Part shown: positions 1-9,660 of the stretch, piece after piece
How positions within the stretch are numbered: position 1 is the stretch's first letter
Layout: each line of letters starts with the position of its first letter
Source of the DNA: Hymenopellis radicata
Taxonomy: Eukaryota; Basidiomycota; Agaricomycetes; Agaricales; Physalacriaceae
NCBI GenBank assembly: GCA_015501595.1
Contig: JADNRX010000954.1
Span: 1-17,377 of the forward strand
Reading direction: 5' to 3'
DNA: 17,377 nucleotides
Notes under the pieces: model-generated
The model's database searches: none
Told to the model about the DNA's origin: nothing
The model's input: the letters and a program-made list of their open reading frames with translations, nothing else
Position numbers and translations under genes: made by a program

Positions 1-1490
1 CTTGAGCAGTGGAGGAAGGAAGAACTTAAATATCTTTGCAGATCTAATGTCATATATGGGCGCGTACTCGTATGCATCCAGTGCTCGCGACGCGCCTGAC
101 TCAAGACTTGGGCAGAAAATAGTAAACATTCATATGGATATGGGTTAAGAAAGATGGTACGCTGTCGACATATCAATTTAAAGACTCTCCACCTCTGCCC
201 CGCCACACCTGCCTCCCACCACATAGTGACTCCTACCTGCCAGAAGACGACATCAGAAGCCGGGTAGACGAGTGCTTTCACCTAGTTTGACGACGGCAAG
301 ATATTGACTGCGATTCCAGTGACGCCGACGGTCTAAAGAGGATTTTCAGTAAATTGGCAAATGAACCAAACAAGAAATCACGTACCAGAGTCGAACCACT
401 GCATTGACGATTACCACAATCAGAGAGTCCAGTATGCTTGCCATGGTGATGGCATTGACACCGCAGATAAGCAGAACGCCAAAGCCTCCCGACCGAAATT
501 CCATAATCCGTGTTCGGCCTACAGAGGGCCTACAGACGGCGCGTTCAGCGAGATCAAGACCCAGCGACACTCATATGTCGCTTCTGTATACCAATTACAT
601 CGATGGGAGAGCTTCCGGGGCCGGTGTCGAGGGTTTGAGCACATGTTGATTTCCGAGATCGCAGGCTGCAACATTTAGACAGCAGTGGAGGTAAGCTAGG
701 TAATGGTGCCAAAATCCATTGGTGCAGTCCGCAAGAGAGAAGTAGCGAGGAGGCACACGAAAGAGGAAAGCTGAGAGGCGAGGCGGCGCTGAAGGAAAGT
801 GTGGTTGGACCGACGCGACACGGTGAGTGGGTGTGGGTGGGGGATGGGGATGGGGTAGGAGACGAGAGCTGTCTGCATGAGGGCTTGCGTATGTGGTGCT
901 TGTCCGGAGGCTTGTGATTTATTGTAAAAACAGAGTCGACCAACAAGTCGGCGCGAAGCTGGTGTGAATATGCTACAGATGGATTACAAGAGGTTGTTGT
1001 GGTCACGGTGGGCATGGAAGGCGCGGGACAGGCGGCTCGTTGGTGGTGTCGTTCTTCCGTATTGATAGTGTAAGTTATACCTGCTGTACTGTAGTTGACT
1101 GTCAGCACACACGGCGATGCGGGACAAACTGACGCACCTTCCAAAAATTCTCCCAGAGTCCTGAGACGCGTGAAAGTTCACTGTCTTGATTTGATCTGTA
1201 GATGCGGCTGCAACTACGCTCAGACGTGCATCCTGCTGCGAATCTGGCTGCTGTTTCTACAAATGCCCAGTGCTGTTAGCTGGCGCGCGACAATGCCGGA
1301 GAGACGCACCATTTTCTTCTCTGGACTTACATTAGTCCTCCTGGATTGCAGTAGCGTCCCGTTCTCGTGTCGAATGAGTCGCGGAGACGAGGGAAAGAAG
1401 AGAATAGGTGATGGTCATGGAGAGACAAGAGATGCCGACGGGTTGCCAGCGCCGAGTACAAGAATCTAATCTGGAAGATTACATTCTTGA
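1..1490. other. No gene that can be supported
   Basis: I found no family motif in either strand of this stretch. On the minus strand a hydrophobic open frame lies around 346-570. It runs into an intron-like segment with a GTACGT donor near 382 and a CTTTAG acceptor near 331, so part of a membrane-protein gene could lie here, but exon phases could not be joined without hitting a stop. Several other overlapping frames of 60-196 codons exist on both strands. They show no splice-consistent continuation and no recognisable residues. Confidence 0.4.
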
Positions 1491-1693
1491 GGGCCATTGG
1501 CTGGGGCGCAAGTCCAAAACGGAGCGTTCTCCGGATGGAGGATAGCCTTGCGCCAGCCAAAACGAGCACAAACGACTTGGGATCGATCGGTCAAAATCAA
1601 TCTCTCGCGCACCGTCTCGATTCACCGTAAAAGCTACAAGGTGAGTTAAGGGATGAGGAACTGTCACTAATCAAGAAACTGATCCGCATCTAG

Positions 1694-2220
1694 ATCCGCA
1701 TGCCCAACGGCGAGGAAGCTCACGTCTTGATCCTCGAAGGAATTCCTGGACAAACGTTGGCTACTTGGGTTGAAAACTTCAAGGCTTCCAACGATAAGGC
1801 AACACTCATAGAGAGACTCCCAGACCTTGTACGTCCTTCTCCTATTCTCGCTTCGAATTTTGTATCAAACACAGACTATGGCAGACTCAAGAAGTCCTCA
1901 AGTCGTACAACATTCTCCGTGAATCGGGAATTTTACACCGGGACATCGACCTCGCAAATATGATCCTAGTAGAAGGACGAATTGTTCTCATCGACTTTGC
2001 TGAGAGCGCGCTGAATGTCAGTCAAGAAAGGCAGCGTGAAGAGAGACAGCTTTATCGAGCAGCCTCGGGTTTGCCTGTGCATTGCCGCGATTCGTACACC
2101 GGTTTCGATGAGTGGGCCACTAATACAGAGGCGGGACGGGGTCTCATAGAAAGGCTCGGTTGGCAGAAAATGATATATGGAAGTAGTGTCACTGACTCAG
2201 ATGACTCAGAGTCGGAGTAA
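1694..2220 (+). CDS. Protein-kinase-like protein, C-terminal part (5' end unresolved)
   Basis: Two exons join in phase: 1694-1828 and 1885-2220, with a 56-nt GTACGT..CAG intron. The spliced protein reads HVLILEGIPGQ (hinge-like), then ILHRDIDLANMIL (catalytic-loop HRDxxxxN) and IVLIDFAES, where DFG is DFA. It ends in an acidic tail, DSDDSESE. The acceptor CTAG at 1691-1693, paired with a GTGAGT donor at 1641 and a branch-like ACTAAT, shows that the coding region continues upstream. However, the open frame before 1641 (from about 1491) has no Met and no recognisable N-lobe. No glycine loop or VAIK lysine is seen, and about 150 residues remain against roughly 250-300 for a full domain. This could be a 5'-truncated kinase, or a gene whose upstream exons I could not find. 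The class matches the small fungal atypical kinase-like proteins that keep HRD and lose the DFG glycine. Confidence 0.62.
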
Positions 2221-2487
2221 TCCATGGAGAGTTAATGGTGCATCGGTTTATTGGTTAGGTTTTGAGATATCTGATAGCAGACATTCAAGTCTTTACCGAC
2301 GCTCATTCCCGCCTCGTAACGGCATGTGATCGTGACCAAATTGTCACTGTCGACGCCCGTAGCCAAGGTCATCGATGACATCCGATGATGCTTCTTTGAG
2401 CTGGTACTTCCTATTATGGTGCGCGCGCGCATACACATTGGCAAACATTGAGAGGTATATAACGGGTCGCGGACCGACGATACGCTT
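2221..2487. other. Short intergenic stretch, no supported gene
   Basis: This stretch follows the kinase-like stop codon. A minus-strand frame with a start near 2634 runs leftward through here to about 2344 and begins MASTAYEKLLEG. It has no family match that I recognise, and its antisense frame is equally open, so I do not call it. An alternating purine-pyrimidine run, (GC)n followed by ATACACA, lies at about 2421-2435. Confidence 0.35.
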
Positions 2488-3265
2488 TTGGCCCCCATAC
2501 GTTCCTTTCTCTACCGACATTCCAGGCTGTTTAGCTGCACTCCTACCTCGTTTCCCTCTCGGCGACGTCGCGCCGTGGCCGTCATGCTTTCCAGCAGTAC
2601 CTGTACCTTCAAGAAGCTTCTCGTACGCGGTAGAAGCCATCGCCGATGGTCTACGCACGACTTTCATTCTTGGCGGGTACCTTGCCGTTATTACGATGAA
2701 GCGCGCCGGACTTTCACCTCAATGCAGCTCGACTCCAATAACAATCCACTTGCGCACTTGTGGTCTAAAAGCCGCCCATGGGGGGACCCCCTTCTTCACG
2801 TTCGCGAACTACTTTGCGCACAATGCCTATCGGATGTTCAGCTTTTTTCGTCCGATATCTCTATAGATTTCATTTCTTCGTAGATCTTGGCGGTACATTG
2901 GCTACCTGCCCACTGAATTCGACCGGTGTCTTCGACGGTACAATGTTTATCTGACTGTTAATGAGGACCCTCTGATCGATCTGGAACTTTCTTACCAGGC
3001 CTATTCGCCTGCTTACCTCGCGGCCGGAAACATCCTCTTGTAAGTCTTCCAGGCCTGTTCCGTTTTGCAGTCGGGAGAAAGTGGAGCGACTATGAGCAAT
3101 AATTGAAACTCATTTCGTTCCAGCACGCCGAGTCGCCGACGGCAGTCAGCATTTTACGCGGCTGTTCTGCACAGCCACAAGGCATCTCTCTCTTCTGCAC
3201 CACCATCGTCATCCGGCGGCCCCCCTTATCCTCCACGGTGTTTGGCGAGAAATTCGGCAATTTAA
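2488..3265 (+). CDS. Possible unrecognised gene directly upstream of ATG101
   Basis: The best-supported part is an open exon at about 2867-3039, containing GYLPTEFDRCLRRYNVYL and then ELSYQAYSPAYLAAGNIL. It ends at a canonical GTAAGT donor at 3040. Splicing to the CAG acceptor at 3121-3123 gives a phase-consistent final exon, 3124-3265, rich in Ser and Pro, with stop TAA at 3263-3265. An upstream frame at 2488-2883 could supply a 5' exon. A donor GTTCGC near 2800 and the acceptor CTATAG near 2866 would link them, but this join is a guess. I recognise no family. If the model is right, its stop overlaps the ATG of ATG101 by one base, which is unusual, so the last exon may instead be chance. Confidence 0.3.
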
Positions 3266-4061
3266 TGAATAATTATCCGACGATAACGATTGACTTGGTA
3301 TACGGCCTTTTGAACTCTCCTTTTCGGATCCGAATTGACGAGAGCACAGATTGTAGACCGCTCAACGTGCCGCGATGTGCTCAGAGGGACGATACACGCT
3401 ATCCTATTTCATCGCTCGTTTGGGACGGTGAAGCCACGGACCTTTGAGGTGCTCGACGTCACCATGGTACGCGTTTCATTGGACGATGGAGCGCTCTGAC
3501 CGGCGACGCGTAGCCCGGTATATCCGACGTTCAGACGGAGCAGCTGGTGAATGACAAGGTCGATATGTTCTGGAAAGGTATCGACATTGGCGCGAGCAAA
3601 CGAGGCCAGGTGTGTCCACGTCGTCGCTGACGTCGATGAGCATGGTACTCATGGCGAGCAGATTGTCGTCACATTTTCCGAGAAACGGCCTAAGAAATCA
3701 TGGTTCCAGGTGTATATGGAGAAGAGGACGTGCCATGGAACAGTGGTGTGTATTTTCAACTTTTTGACGAGCCTACGCTAAGCCCAAGGGTAGGATCATT
3801 AATGCAGAAGTCAGACAGCCTCCGGATCGAGGTTCGCCGAGATTGTCTTCTCTTAACACCGCTCACCTCGTTGTTCTTAGAACGCACGTCGTTTGAGTCA
3901 ACGCTGGCCGCTACTCTAACCAAATCGATATTTACTATGATTACCTACACCACGTCAGAGAAGGGGCGAGCTGCAGTTCCCTCATCACCGACGCTACTGG
4001 CATCTCGCCGTTTCCTATTAGGATAACAGTCAAGATCGGTGGCGTAGAGGTTGGCTTGTAG
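3265..4061 (+). CDS. ATG101: Autophagy-related protein 101 (HORMA domain), frame broken three times
   Basis: ATG101 binds ATG13 through a HORMA domain and is part of the Atg1/ULK kinase complex that starts autophagy in most eukaryotes other than budding yeast. Six exons: 3265-3297, 3350-3466, 3514-3609, 3662-3745, 3794-3831 and 3881-4061, with introns of 47-52 nt. Family signatures in order are TIHAILFHRSFG, PRTFEVLDVTM, EQLVNDKVDMFWKG, IVVTFSEKRPKKSWFQVYM, EEDVPW, IINAEVRQPP, LTKSIFTMITYTTSEKGRAAVP, and ITDATGISPFPIRITVKIGG ending EVGL. Three one-base losses interrupt the frame: GG at 3718-3719, GG at 3737-3738 and CCC at 3979-3981. Restoring one base in each run rejoins the family sequence, about 183 residues. 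An intron-like segment (4071-4113, GTACGT..CTTAG with GCTAATA) begins 9 nt after the stop, so the true C-terminus may be longer or there may be a 3'-UTR intron. Identification is firm. Whether the locus is functional depends on whether the indels are real. Confidence 0.92.
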
Positions 4062-4272
4062 CTGTATATGGTACGTCTGATTCTCTGAATGGACAAGGGC
4101 TAATAATCCTTAGTACTTAGCCCCATTTGTATCATCTACGACGACTGTTCCTATAATACACTGTAGCATACCCCCTTGGACCGGAACGCTATCACGCCGT
4201 GATGTCGTTCGGATCAGGCTGTCGAAGATGATTCCTTCTTGCATGGAAGCGAATTCTGGAATGCTATCAATC

Positions 4273-4282
4273 GGTATAAGTA
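4273..4282 (+). promoter_or_regulatory. TATA-like element and pyrimidine tract before the monooxygenase
   Basis: A GGTATAAGTA element lies about 50 nt upstream of the ATG at 4327. It is followed by a C/T-rich stretch running to the start codon, the usual arrangement in fungal promoters. Inferred from position and sequence only. Confidence 0.4.
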
Positions 4283-4326
4283 AGGCCAACTCATCCTTTC
4301 CTCTCCCTCACCGCTTCCTGCTCCCC

Positions 4327-6423
4327 ATGTCTACAACTGATACGACCATATTCATCATCGGTGCAGGGTACGACTTTTCATTTCCTTGAACTGTGGCGCT
4401 GGACACAATTGTAGTGTTGGAGGAATTACCTTCGCCGTTGGCCTGCGTAGGCAGTTCCCCGGCTTTGCTGATTTCAAGGTGGGATCGAAGATTTTCCTCG
4501 TATGTGTATATCCGGTTAAGCCTCTTCTAGATATGCGAGAAGGCGCCCGACCTTGGCGGAACATGGAGGTTGGTTTACTTTCTATCGGTCGCTCCGCCTT
4601 TGACTAACGACGATCACCAGGCTAATACATACCCGGTTTGTGGCCCATCCCTCATACACTGCAGTAAGTAAACGAATGTCGTGCTAGGGTTGTGCATCGG
4701 ACGTGCCAATTATGTTCTTCACCCATTCCGCCTCTTTATCCCCTAAATGGCGCGGTACGCACGGATTGCAGCCCGAGATCCTTGGATACTGGGACGATCT
4801 AGCCACCAAATACGATATACGACGCTGCATCTCCTTCAATACTGCAGTTACCTCGGCCACGTGGGATGATAATGCTAAAGTGTGGAGTATTGCAACGAAG
4901 GATTCTTGTGGCGAGGAGCACACGACTCGGGCCAAAGTCCTCGTCTCCGCTGCGGCTTTCTAGAGATACCCCGCCTGCCGGATATCCCAGGCTTGGATAC
5001 TTTCAAGGGCGCAATGTTCCACTCGGGGAACTGGGATCATTCTATCAATCTGACTGGGAAACGCCTGGCCGTCATTGGGTATGGCGCATCTGCGTAGGTG
5101 TTGCTTCAATTCGATCCTCCGGCGTCATGCTGAACACTCGAGAAGGGCACAACTGGTACCCGAGCTGTTGAAGGATTCCTCTACAGATGTAGTGCAGTTC
5201 TGCCGAACGCCAAGCTGGTTCCTTTGGAACGTGTGTTACTTTGGACTTTTGTTTATATGCTTGTGCTGACGAGACATAGCTTCGCTCGCCTTATAGTCGC
5301 ATACAACGCTTCCTTTTCAAATGGCTCCCGTTCACTAAGCGTTTAGAGCGAGTAATGCGATTCTGGCTAGTGAGTATCCTACGCAAGGCCAAATAATCAC
5401 TCACCAATAATCGTTCAGATGGAGCTACTGTATTGGATTGTATTTAGCGGTACGGTTGGCAATAGCTTGTATCGGGTAAGCGATCAATATGCCGAGTTGC
5501 TTCGTCTCTGATAAATGATTGCATAGCGGTTTTCGACGTACTACATCAAGAATCGCGCACCCAAGATGTATCATAATTTGTTGATACCTACGTACAGTGC
5601 GTCACCTCCACGTCAGCATGGCCATCCTTGTGCTCACGCAGTACAGAACCCGGTTGCAAGCGTCTCATAGTGAATGCCGGATATCTTGAAAGTTTACATC
5701 GGCCGAATATGAGGATGAATTGGGATGGCATTGACTCGATAGTGGAGGATGGCATCGTCACTAAGAAAGGTATTGTTCTAGCCCCTACATTCGTGTGTTA
5801 TTGACATCACGCCTAGGTGATAAATTGCGCTTCGATGTCATAATACCCTCCACTGGGTTTGCTGCAGTCAGTCTGACTCCTTACGACGCTGCGCGATGCT
5901 AACAAATGTTCCTTGGATGATGACAGGCTGAATACCCGCTGCCTGTCCAAGGACTCGATGGTTTACCGCTCCAGAAGTACTTTGACTCGCACGGTGGCCC
6001 GACTGCGTTTCGGGGGACGATGATCCCGGGGTTTCCGAATTTGTTCGTCCTCGGGGACCTAACACGCTTACCGGGCATACGTCTGTTATATTCACCGAGG
6101 AGGTCCAGGTAAGTGTCTTTCGCCCCACCCATTCGTCCCTCATTCCGAATGATCCCCAGACGAACTTTGCGTTAAAGTTGATCAAGCCGATTATGCAAGG
6201 GCGTGTTGCGTCGGTGGATGTGACGGAGGCGGCGACGGATGCGTGGAATGCGAGGTTGCAGAAGAGGATGAAGGGGTCCGTGTTTATGGACTGTGTGTCG
6301 TGGTATAGGGTTGGGCAGACGGGCAAGGTGCATGCGACGTTTCCGGGCTCGGCGGTGTTGTTTTGGTGGTGGATGAGGAAGGTGGATGCGAGGGATTTTA
6401 GGGTGGTAGATGTGGATGGGTGA
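4327..6423 (+). CDS. Type I Baeyer-Villiger flavin monooxygenase, 13 exons, three homopolymer frame breaks
   Basis: This is an FAD- and NADPH-dependent enzyme of the family that inserts oxygen next to a ketone carbonyl; the substrate cannot be read from sequence. Exons: 4327-4367, 4415-4478, 4531-4568, 4621-4635, 4688-5093, 5146-5230, 5280-5369, 5419-5475, 5527-5596, 5647-5769, 5817-5866, 5927-6108, 6160-6423. Motifs: IIGAGVGG (FAD Rossmann, GxGxxG), EKAPDLGGTW, NTYPGCASDVP, the BVMO fingerprint FKGAMFHSGNWD (FxGxxxHxxxWD), IGYGASA (NADPH Rossmann), IIPSTGF, and FPNLFVLGGPNTLTGH. About 495 residues after correction, close to family size. One G appears to be missing at each of 4568-4569 (exon 3 end), 4954-4955 and 6053-6056; each loss shifts out of a conserved motif. 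Exon 10 reads CKRLIVNAGYLESLHRPNM. The last exon is strikingly rich in G-ending codons. The gene is convergent with the RTA1-like gene. Confidence 0.9.
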
Positions 6424-7002
6424 GGGCTGATGTGGACTGCTCCCAGACTACAAATCCACGTTCAGCCACTGGTGATAACTTGGACTACTACGATATCACT
6501 TCTAGATCCTTACTTTCTGTTTTCGCTGTAGTGCTTCTTTTGTTGAACTTGCAAGACGAGTATAAACTGTCTTGAGCGGAAACGTGTGGCGCTCCTAAGA
6601 TGGTCAATTTGCTTCTAATAGGTCCGCCCGGGGTTAGGGCGTAATTACCCAACGAGCTCCCCGAAGGAGTGCAGCCTAGTAGAGTGTGCTTCTTTAGGGT
6701 TGTACAGCACTGCCGGCCCAGAAGAACTCTCAATTGGTACCCGAGCTCCCCGAGGGAGTAGTAGAACGCTAGGTTGGTTCTGCCGCAATAGCCAGACTGC
6801 GGAGGAGAAAATGTGGGTAGTCGGGGGTTTAATGAGGACGGCTGGTTTGAGGGATTTGATTTTCAAAGAGGTACAATACTTTATTAAGAAGACGGTGCTT
6901 GTGCTCTACGTAAAGAATTAGAGACACCAATTTGCAGACTAACACTAGGTAGCGTTGTAGCGTTGTATGGTAAAAGAGTCCAGGTCATGAAACGTCTGTG
7001 AA
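6424..7002. other. Intergenic region between convergent genes
   Basis: This is the 3'-3' spacer between the monooxygenase (+) and the RTA1-like gene (-). No coding sequence could be supported. It contains two copies of a 17-nt hairpin-forming repeat at 6654-6670 and 6743-6759, listed separately. A frame at 6700-6921 (+) is open but overlaps the repeat and has no recognisable content. Confidence 0.5.
6654..6759. repeat. Two copies of a short GC-rich hairpin repeat
   Basis: Copies at 6654-6670 and 6743-6759 read GAGCTCCCCGARGGAGT and differ at one position (A or G). Each can fold on itself, since CTCCC pairs with GGGAG in the second copy. The copies are 89 nt apart, on the same strand, in the spacer between two convergent genes. 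They may be ends of a small dispersed element or parts of terminator-type structure. I cannot tell from one window. Confidence 0.5.
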
Positions 7003-8193
7003 TCATGCGACCTCGATGGGTGTCAACTGAATCTTCTTGGACTCCTTTTGCACCAGCGAGTCTCTTGTCAGATATTTCCCCGGCCACCACGGCATGTAAA
7101 CAGAGATAGCGAGAATGAGCGGAAGAAAGTCTAGGCAGTAGAAGTAAGCTAGCCGGCGCACGATCAGTACGCGTTATCAATCGTAGAAGATGAGCTCACC
7201 TTCGTTACTGCGAATCGCGCTTCCTCGAGAAGACTCGCCCTCCACAATACGATAGACGGTACGGACCTAAGGTGCACCAAGGTCAGCGAACCCTCCAAGC
7301 GACGATTGGAAGGACGTACGATGATGAAGAACGACGAGAAGTATAATAGCCAGACGCTCTTCCACCATAGCTCTTTACCGTTGGTCATCCTGGACTTCTT
7401 CACCTTGTAATGCATGAGAGCAAGCATGAAAGTGAACAGGTAGTACGAGGCAGCTTGTAGGCACAAGCCGACGAGAAAGATGTTCTTGCCCGTCTGAAAC
7501 TTGTCTTGGTCGGTAAGAAGGGCTGCACCTCCAGCCTACCGATACGAGTCAGCCAAGGCACCCACGGCACTGCGCAAGACTTACTTGTATGATGAACGTG
7601 AGTACATCACTGGAGACAAAGATTCGCGAGACCCAGGTGGGCCTGAGCAAAGAGAACTGAGCACCGACGCATTCGACTACGAGATGTCCGTATAGGATAT
7701 AGTTGAACGCGAAAAAGGTTGCTGGTGCACAGACGATGATGACGTTCTGCGCTATGATAAGCCCTTGTGAGTTCTGGCGCGATGCCGAGGAGACCATGAC
7801 GGCTTTGACGAAGAAACCGATTCCGCTGGCTGAGAACGAGGCGCATGAGCCCCCAGGAATTGAAAGTGAGACGAAGCCTCACAGACAGCGCCTATTGGCA
7901 GACATAGGCCCCAGAAGTGCTTGTACCGGAACACGGGGAAGAACAGGATAAGCCCAGCGATAACATAGATCACGCCAACGGCAATTGCAACGCTCTCGCT
8001 TGGAACTTCGCCATAGATAACCTCGACGCGAGTAGGAGTATCTGCACGTAGTCAATCTCTATCGATATGCTCTGAAAATATCACACTCACCTCCGGGAGA
8101 CGTCGACTGCGCCAGTGCCATATCTCGCGCCATGAACAAAAGCGTCACAGCTGCCATCTGCAGGAACTTTTGTGTAAACTCCACTAGTGCCAT
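7003..8193 (-). CDS. RTA1-like seven-helix membrane protein, one homopolymer frame break
   Basis: The RTA1/Rsb1 family contains fungal plasma-membrane proteins linked to lipid (long-chain base) translocation and resistance to 7-aminocholesterol. Exons on the minus strand: 8193-8091, 8041-7585, 7535-7320, 7266-7200, 7148-7003; introns 49-53 nt, all phases agree. About 329 residues. The N-terminus has a signal-like stretch (MAAVTLLFMARDMALAQS). Hydrophobic segments follow: GVIYVIAGLILFFPVF, IIAQNVIIVCAPATFFAF, IFVSSDVLTFIIQAGGAA (the family's loop with D and Q), FLVGLCLQAASYYLFTFML, VWLLYFSSFFII and YFYCLDFLPLILAISVYM. RTVYRIVEGE matches the usual FR.xE turn. One G is missing at 7877-7878 (CC on the plus strand). 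Adding it joins LPIGAVCE to the downstream frame GFVS. The start is the first Met in frame after a TATA-like box. The tail is short, basic and polar. Confidence 0.85.
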
Positions 8194-8238
8194 CTGTTAG
8201 GGGAAGTGATTGTTCCCTCCGACGTTAGCGCACGCCCA

Positions 8239-8245
8239 TTAAATA
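8239..8245 (-). promoter_or_regulatory. TATA-like box of the RTA1-like gene
   Basis: Read on the minus strand the element is TATTTAA, about 46 nt upstream of the proposed start at 8193. It supports that start. Confidence 0.4.
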
Positions 8246-9580
8246 CGCTACCGTCCAAGACTTGTCTTGTTCATACCCGCCGGAGAAGCAAAGAGCAAAC
8301 AACTTCCTCCGTCGGGTCGTCTGAAAGGGGACGAGCGATCACTCGAAATCTTGTCTTCGCACCGCTTTTGAGCTCGTCATGAACGATGTTTGGCAAGTCC
8401 GTCGGAGGGTGAGCAGCTCATCTGGGCGTGGATCGCCGGACGTTGGTCTGCGGAAATTAAGGATGTGATTCATTCGAAATGGCGGAAGTCTCACCTGTGC
8501 CTCGTCTCCTCCAGCGATGGCGGTGGTAGTGGTAGTGTTGGAGATAATGTCCAGGTTGCTTTGCAAGTAACAAATCGGCATCTTGAAAGGTCGCCCTCGT
8601 TTGAGCAGAATACGTGAGACGCCAGTTCCGAAAACAGACATGACTGACATTATCCGACGCCACATACGGCCTAACCAAAACGGCACGCGAGCGACGACTC
8701 AGGTTAAGGCACTGTAGTTAATAACGGGTCCTTGAGTCACATACCGCTCCGTCTCAAAAAACGATTGCGCTCGAGTCAAGAAGCTCGAGTTAAACATAGG
8801 GATGGGACGGGCACCTCCACGAGCATGCATGCATGGCAAAAAATGTCACCAAGTCCAAGAGCAAGAATGCGTGAAGAGTGCCGAGCAACTTGGACACGAA
8901 GGTGAAAGAAGACCTGGCGCGGCAGCCGACTATGTAGGAGTCTTCTTTAAACTGCAAACTCGTGCGCCAGCTGTTATCCTGTTGAATCACTGCCTATGTG
9001 ATGGCTGTGGTCATGCAGTAGTAGCGTTACGAATGAGAAGCATGGGTAGGAAGGGATAGTATTAGCAGAAACCGGCACCCTATCGTGGCAGGGAAGACGC
9101 GAAAAGAGGTGGCAGTGCTCTCTCGATTTGGTGATCAGGGAGTTCACTTGTTTGGTTCTGCTACTTTGAAGGAAAAATAATACGCGTTCCTTTCAGCTTC
9201 AATGATAGTGACCAGGTCATGACAACTGTTAGAATGAGTCAGTACGCGAAATATTCTGGATGCGACCACATAGTTATCGATCTTTGCCAGCAATATCTTC
9301 CGCTTATGGGCTCTTGTTTATCCAAGGGCTCGCCGCATGTTGTCAGGGTAAGAAACGTGTAGTGGCGCTGGTTAATCTCCGAAATTTGAGCTCATTGCCG
9401 ATCACGACAAATCGAGTATGTGCGAGGTATGTAGGATACCCTCGCGATGCACCATGAAGTTATCGTGAAGCTAGAGGTGTTCTGGGGTAGGAGTGTGGAC
9501 CGCCAGCAAGCAGAGATGCATGTGGACAAGCCGGATAACTCCGAACAATGGCGGCTCGTGGACCATCAAGGGTCCTATTA
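8246..9580. other. Long intergenic region, no supported gene
   Basis: This lies between the divergent RTA1-like gene (-) and the gene at 9661 (+). Open frames of up to 115 codons occur on both strands (8339-8686 minus, 8802-9059 plus). None shows motifs, splice-consistent extension or a clear start context. A GGT-rich simple stretch lies at 8517-8540. Two direct copies of GCTCGAGT, each containing the palindrome CTCGAG, lie at 8769-8776 and 8783-8790. Confidence 0.45.
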
Positions 9581-9581
9581 A

Positions 9582-9590
9582 CATATATAG
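9582..9590 (+). promoter_or_regulatory. TATA box of the gene starting at 9661
   Basis: The sequence CATATATAG lies about 75 nt before the ATG at 9661, followed by a C/T-rich leader (CCCATCCCTCTCTCTTCCC). This is a good fungal core-promoter arrangement and fits the chosen start. Confidence 0.5.
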
Positions 9591-9660
9591 CACGGGCTTC
9601 CCAAGCAGCCTGAATAAACCCATCCCTCTCTCTTCCCGTCTGCCATCTCATCCGCCCAAC

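Noticed and set aside
380..400. tRNA B-box-like sequence on the minus strand (GGTTCGACTCT)
   Set aside because: No matching A-box, acceptor stem or anticodon arm could be found at the right distance.
554..1144. Longest open frame in the left region (196 codons, minus strand)
   Set aside because: Composition is dominated by Ser, Pro and Thr from low-complexity antisense sequence. No motifs or splice continuation were seen, and other frames over the same DNA are also open.
2375..2866. 163-codon plus-strand open frame
   Set aside because: Its overlapping frame (2488-2883) and an antisense frame are equally open. No motif favours it, so it was not called separately.
8339..8686. 115-codon minus-strand open frame upstream of the RTA1-like gene
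   Set aside because: No family match, contains a simple GGT/ACC repeat translated as poly-Thr, and has no splice sites or promoter elements.
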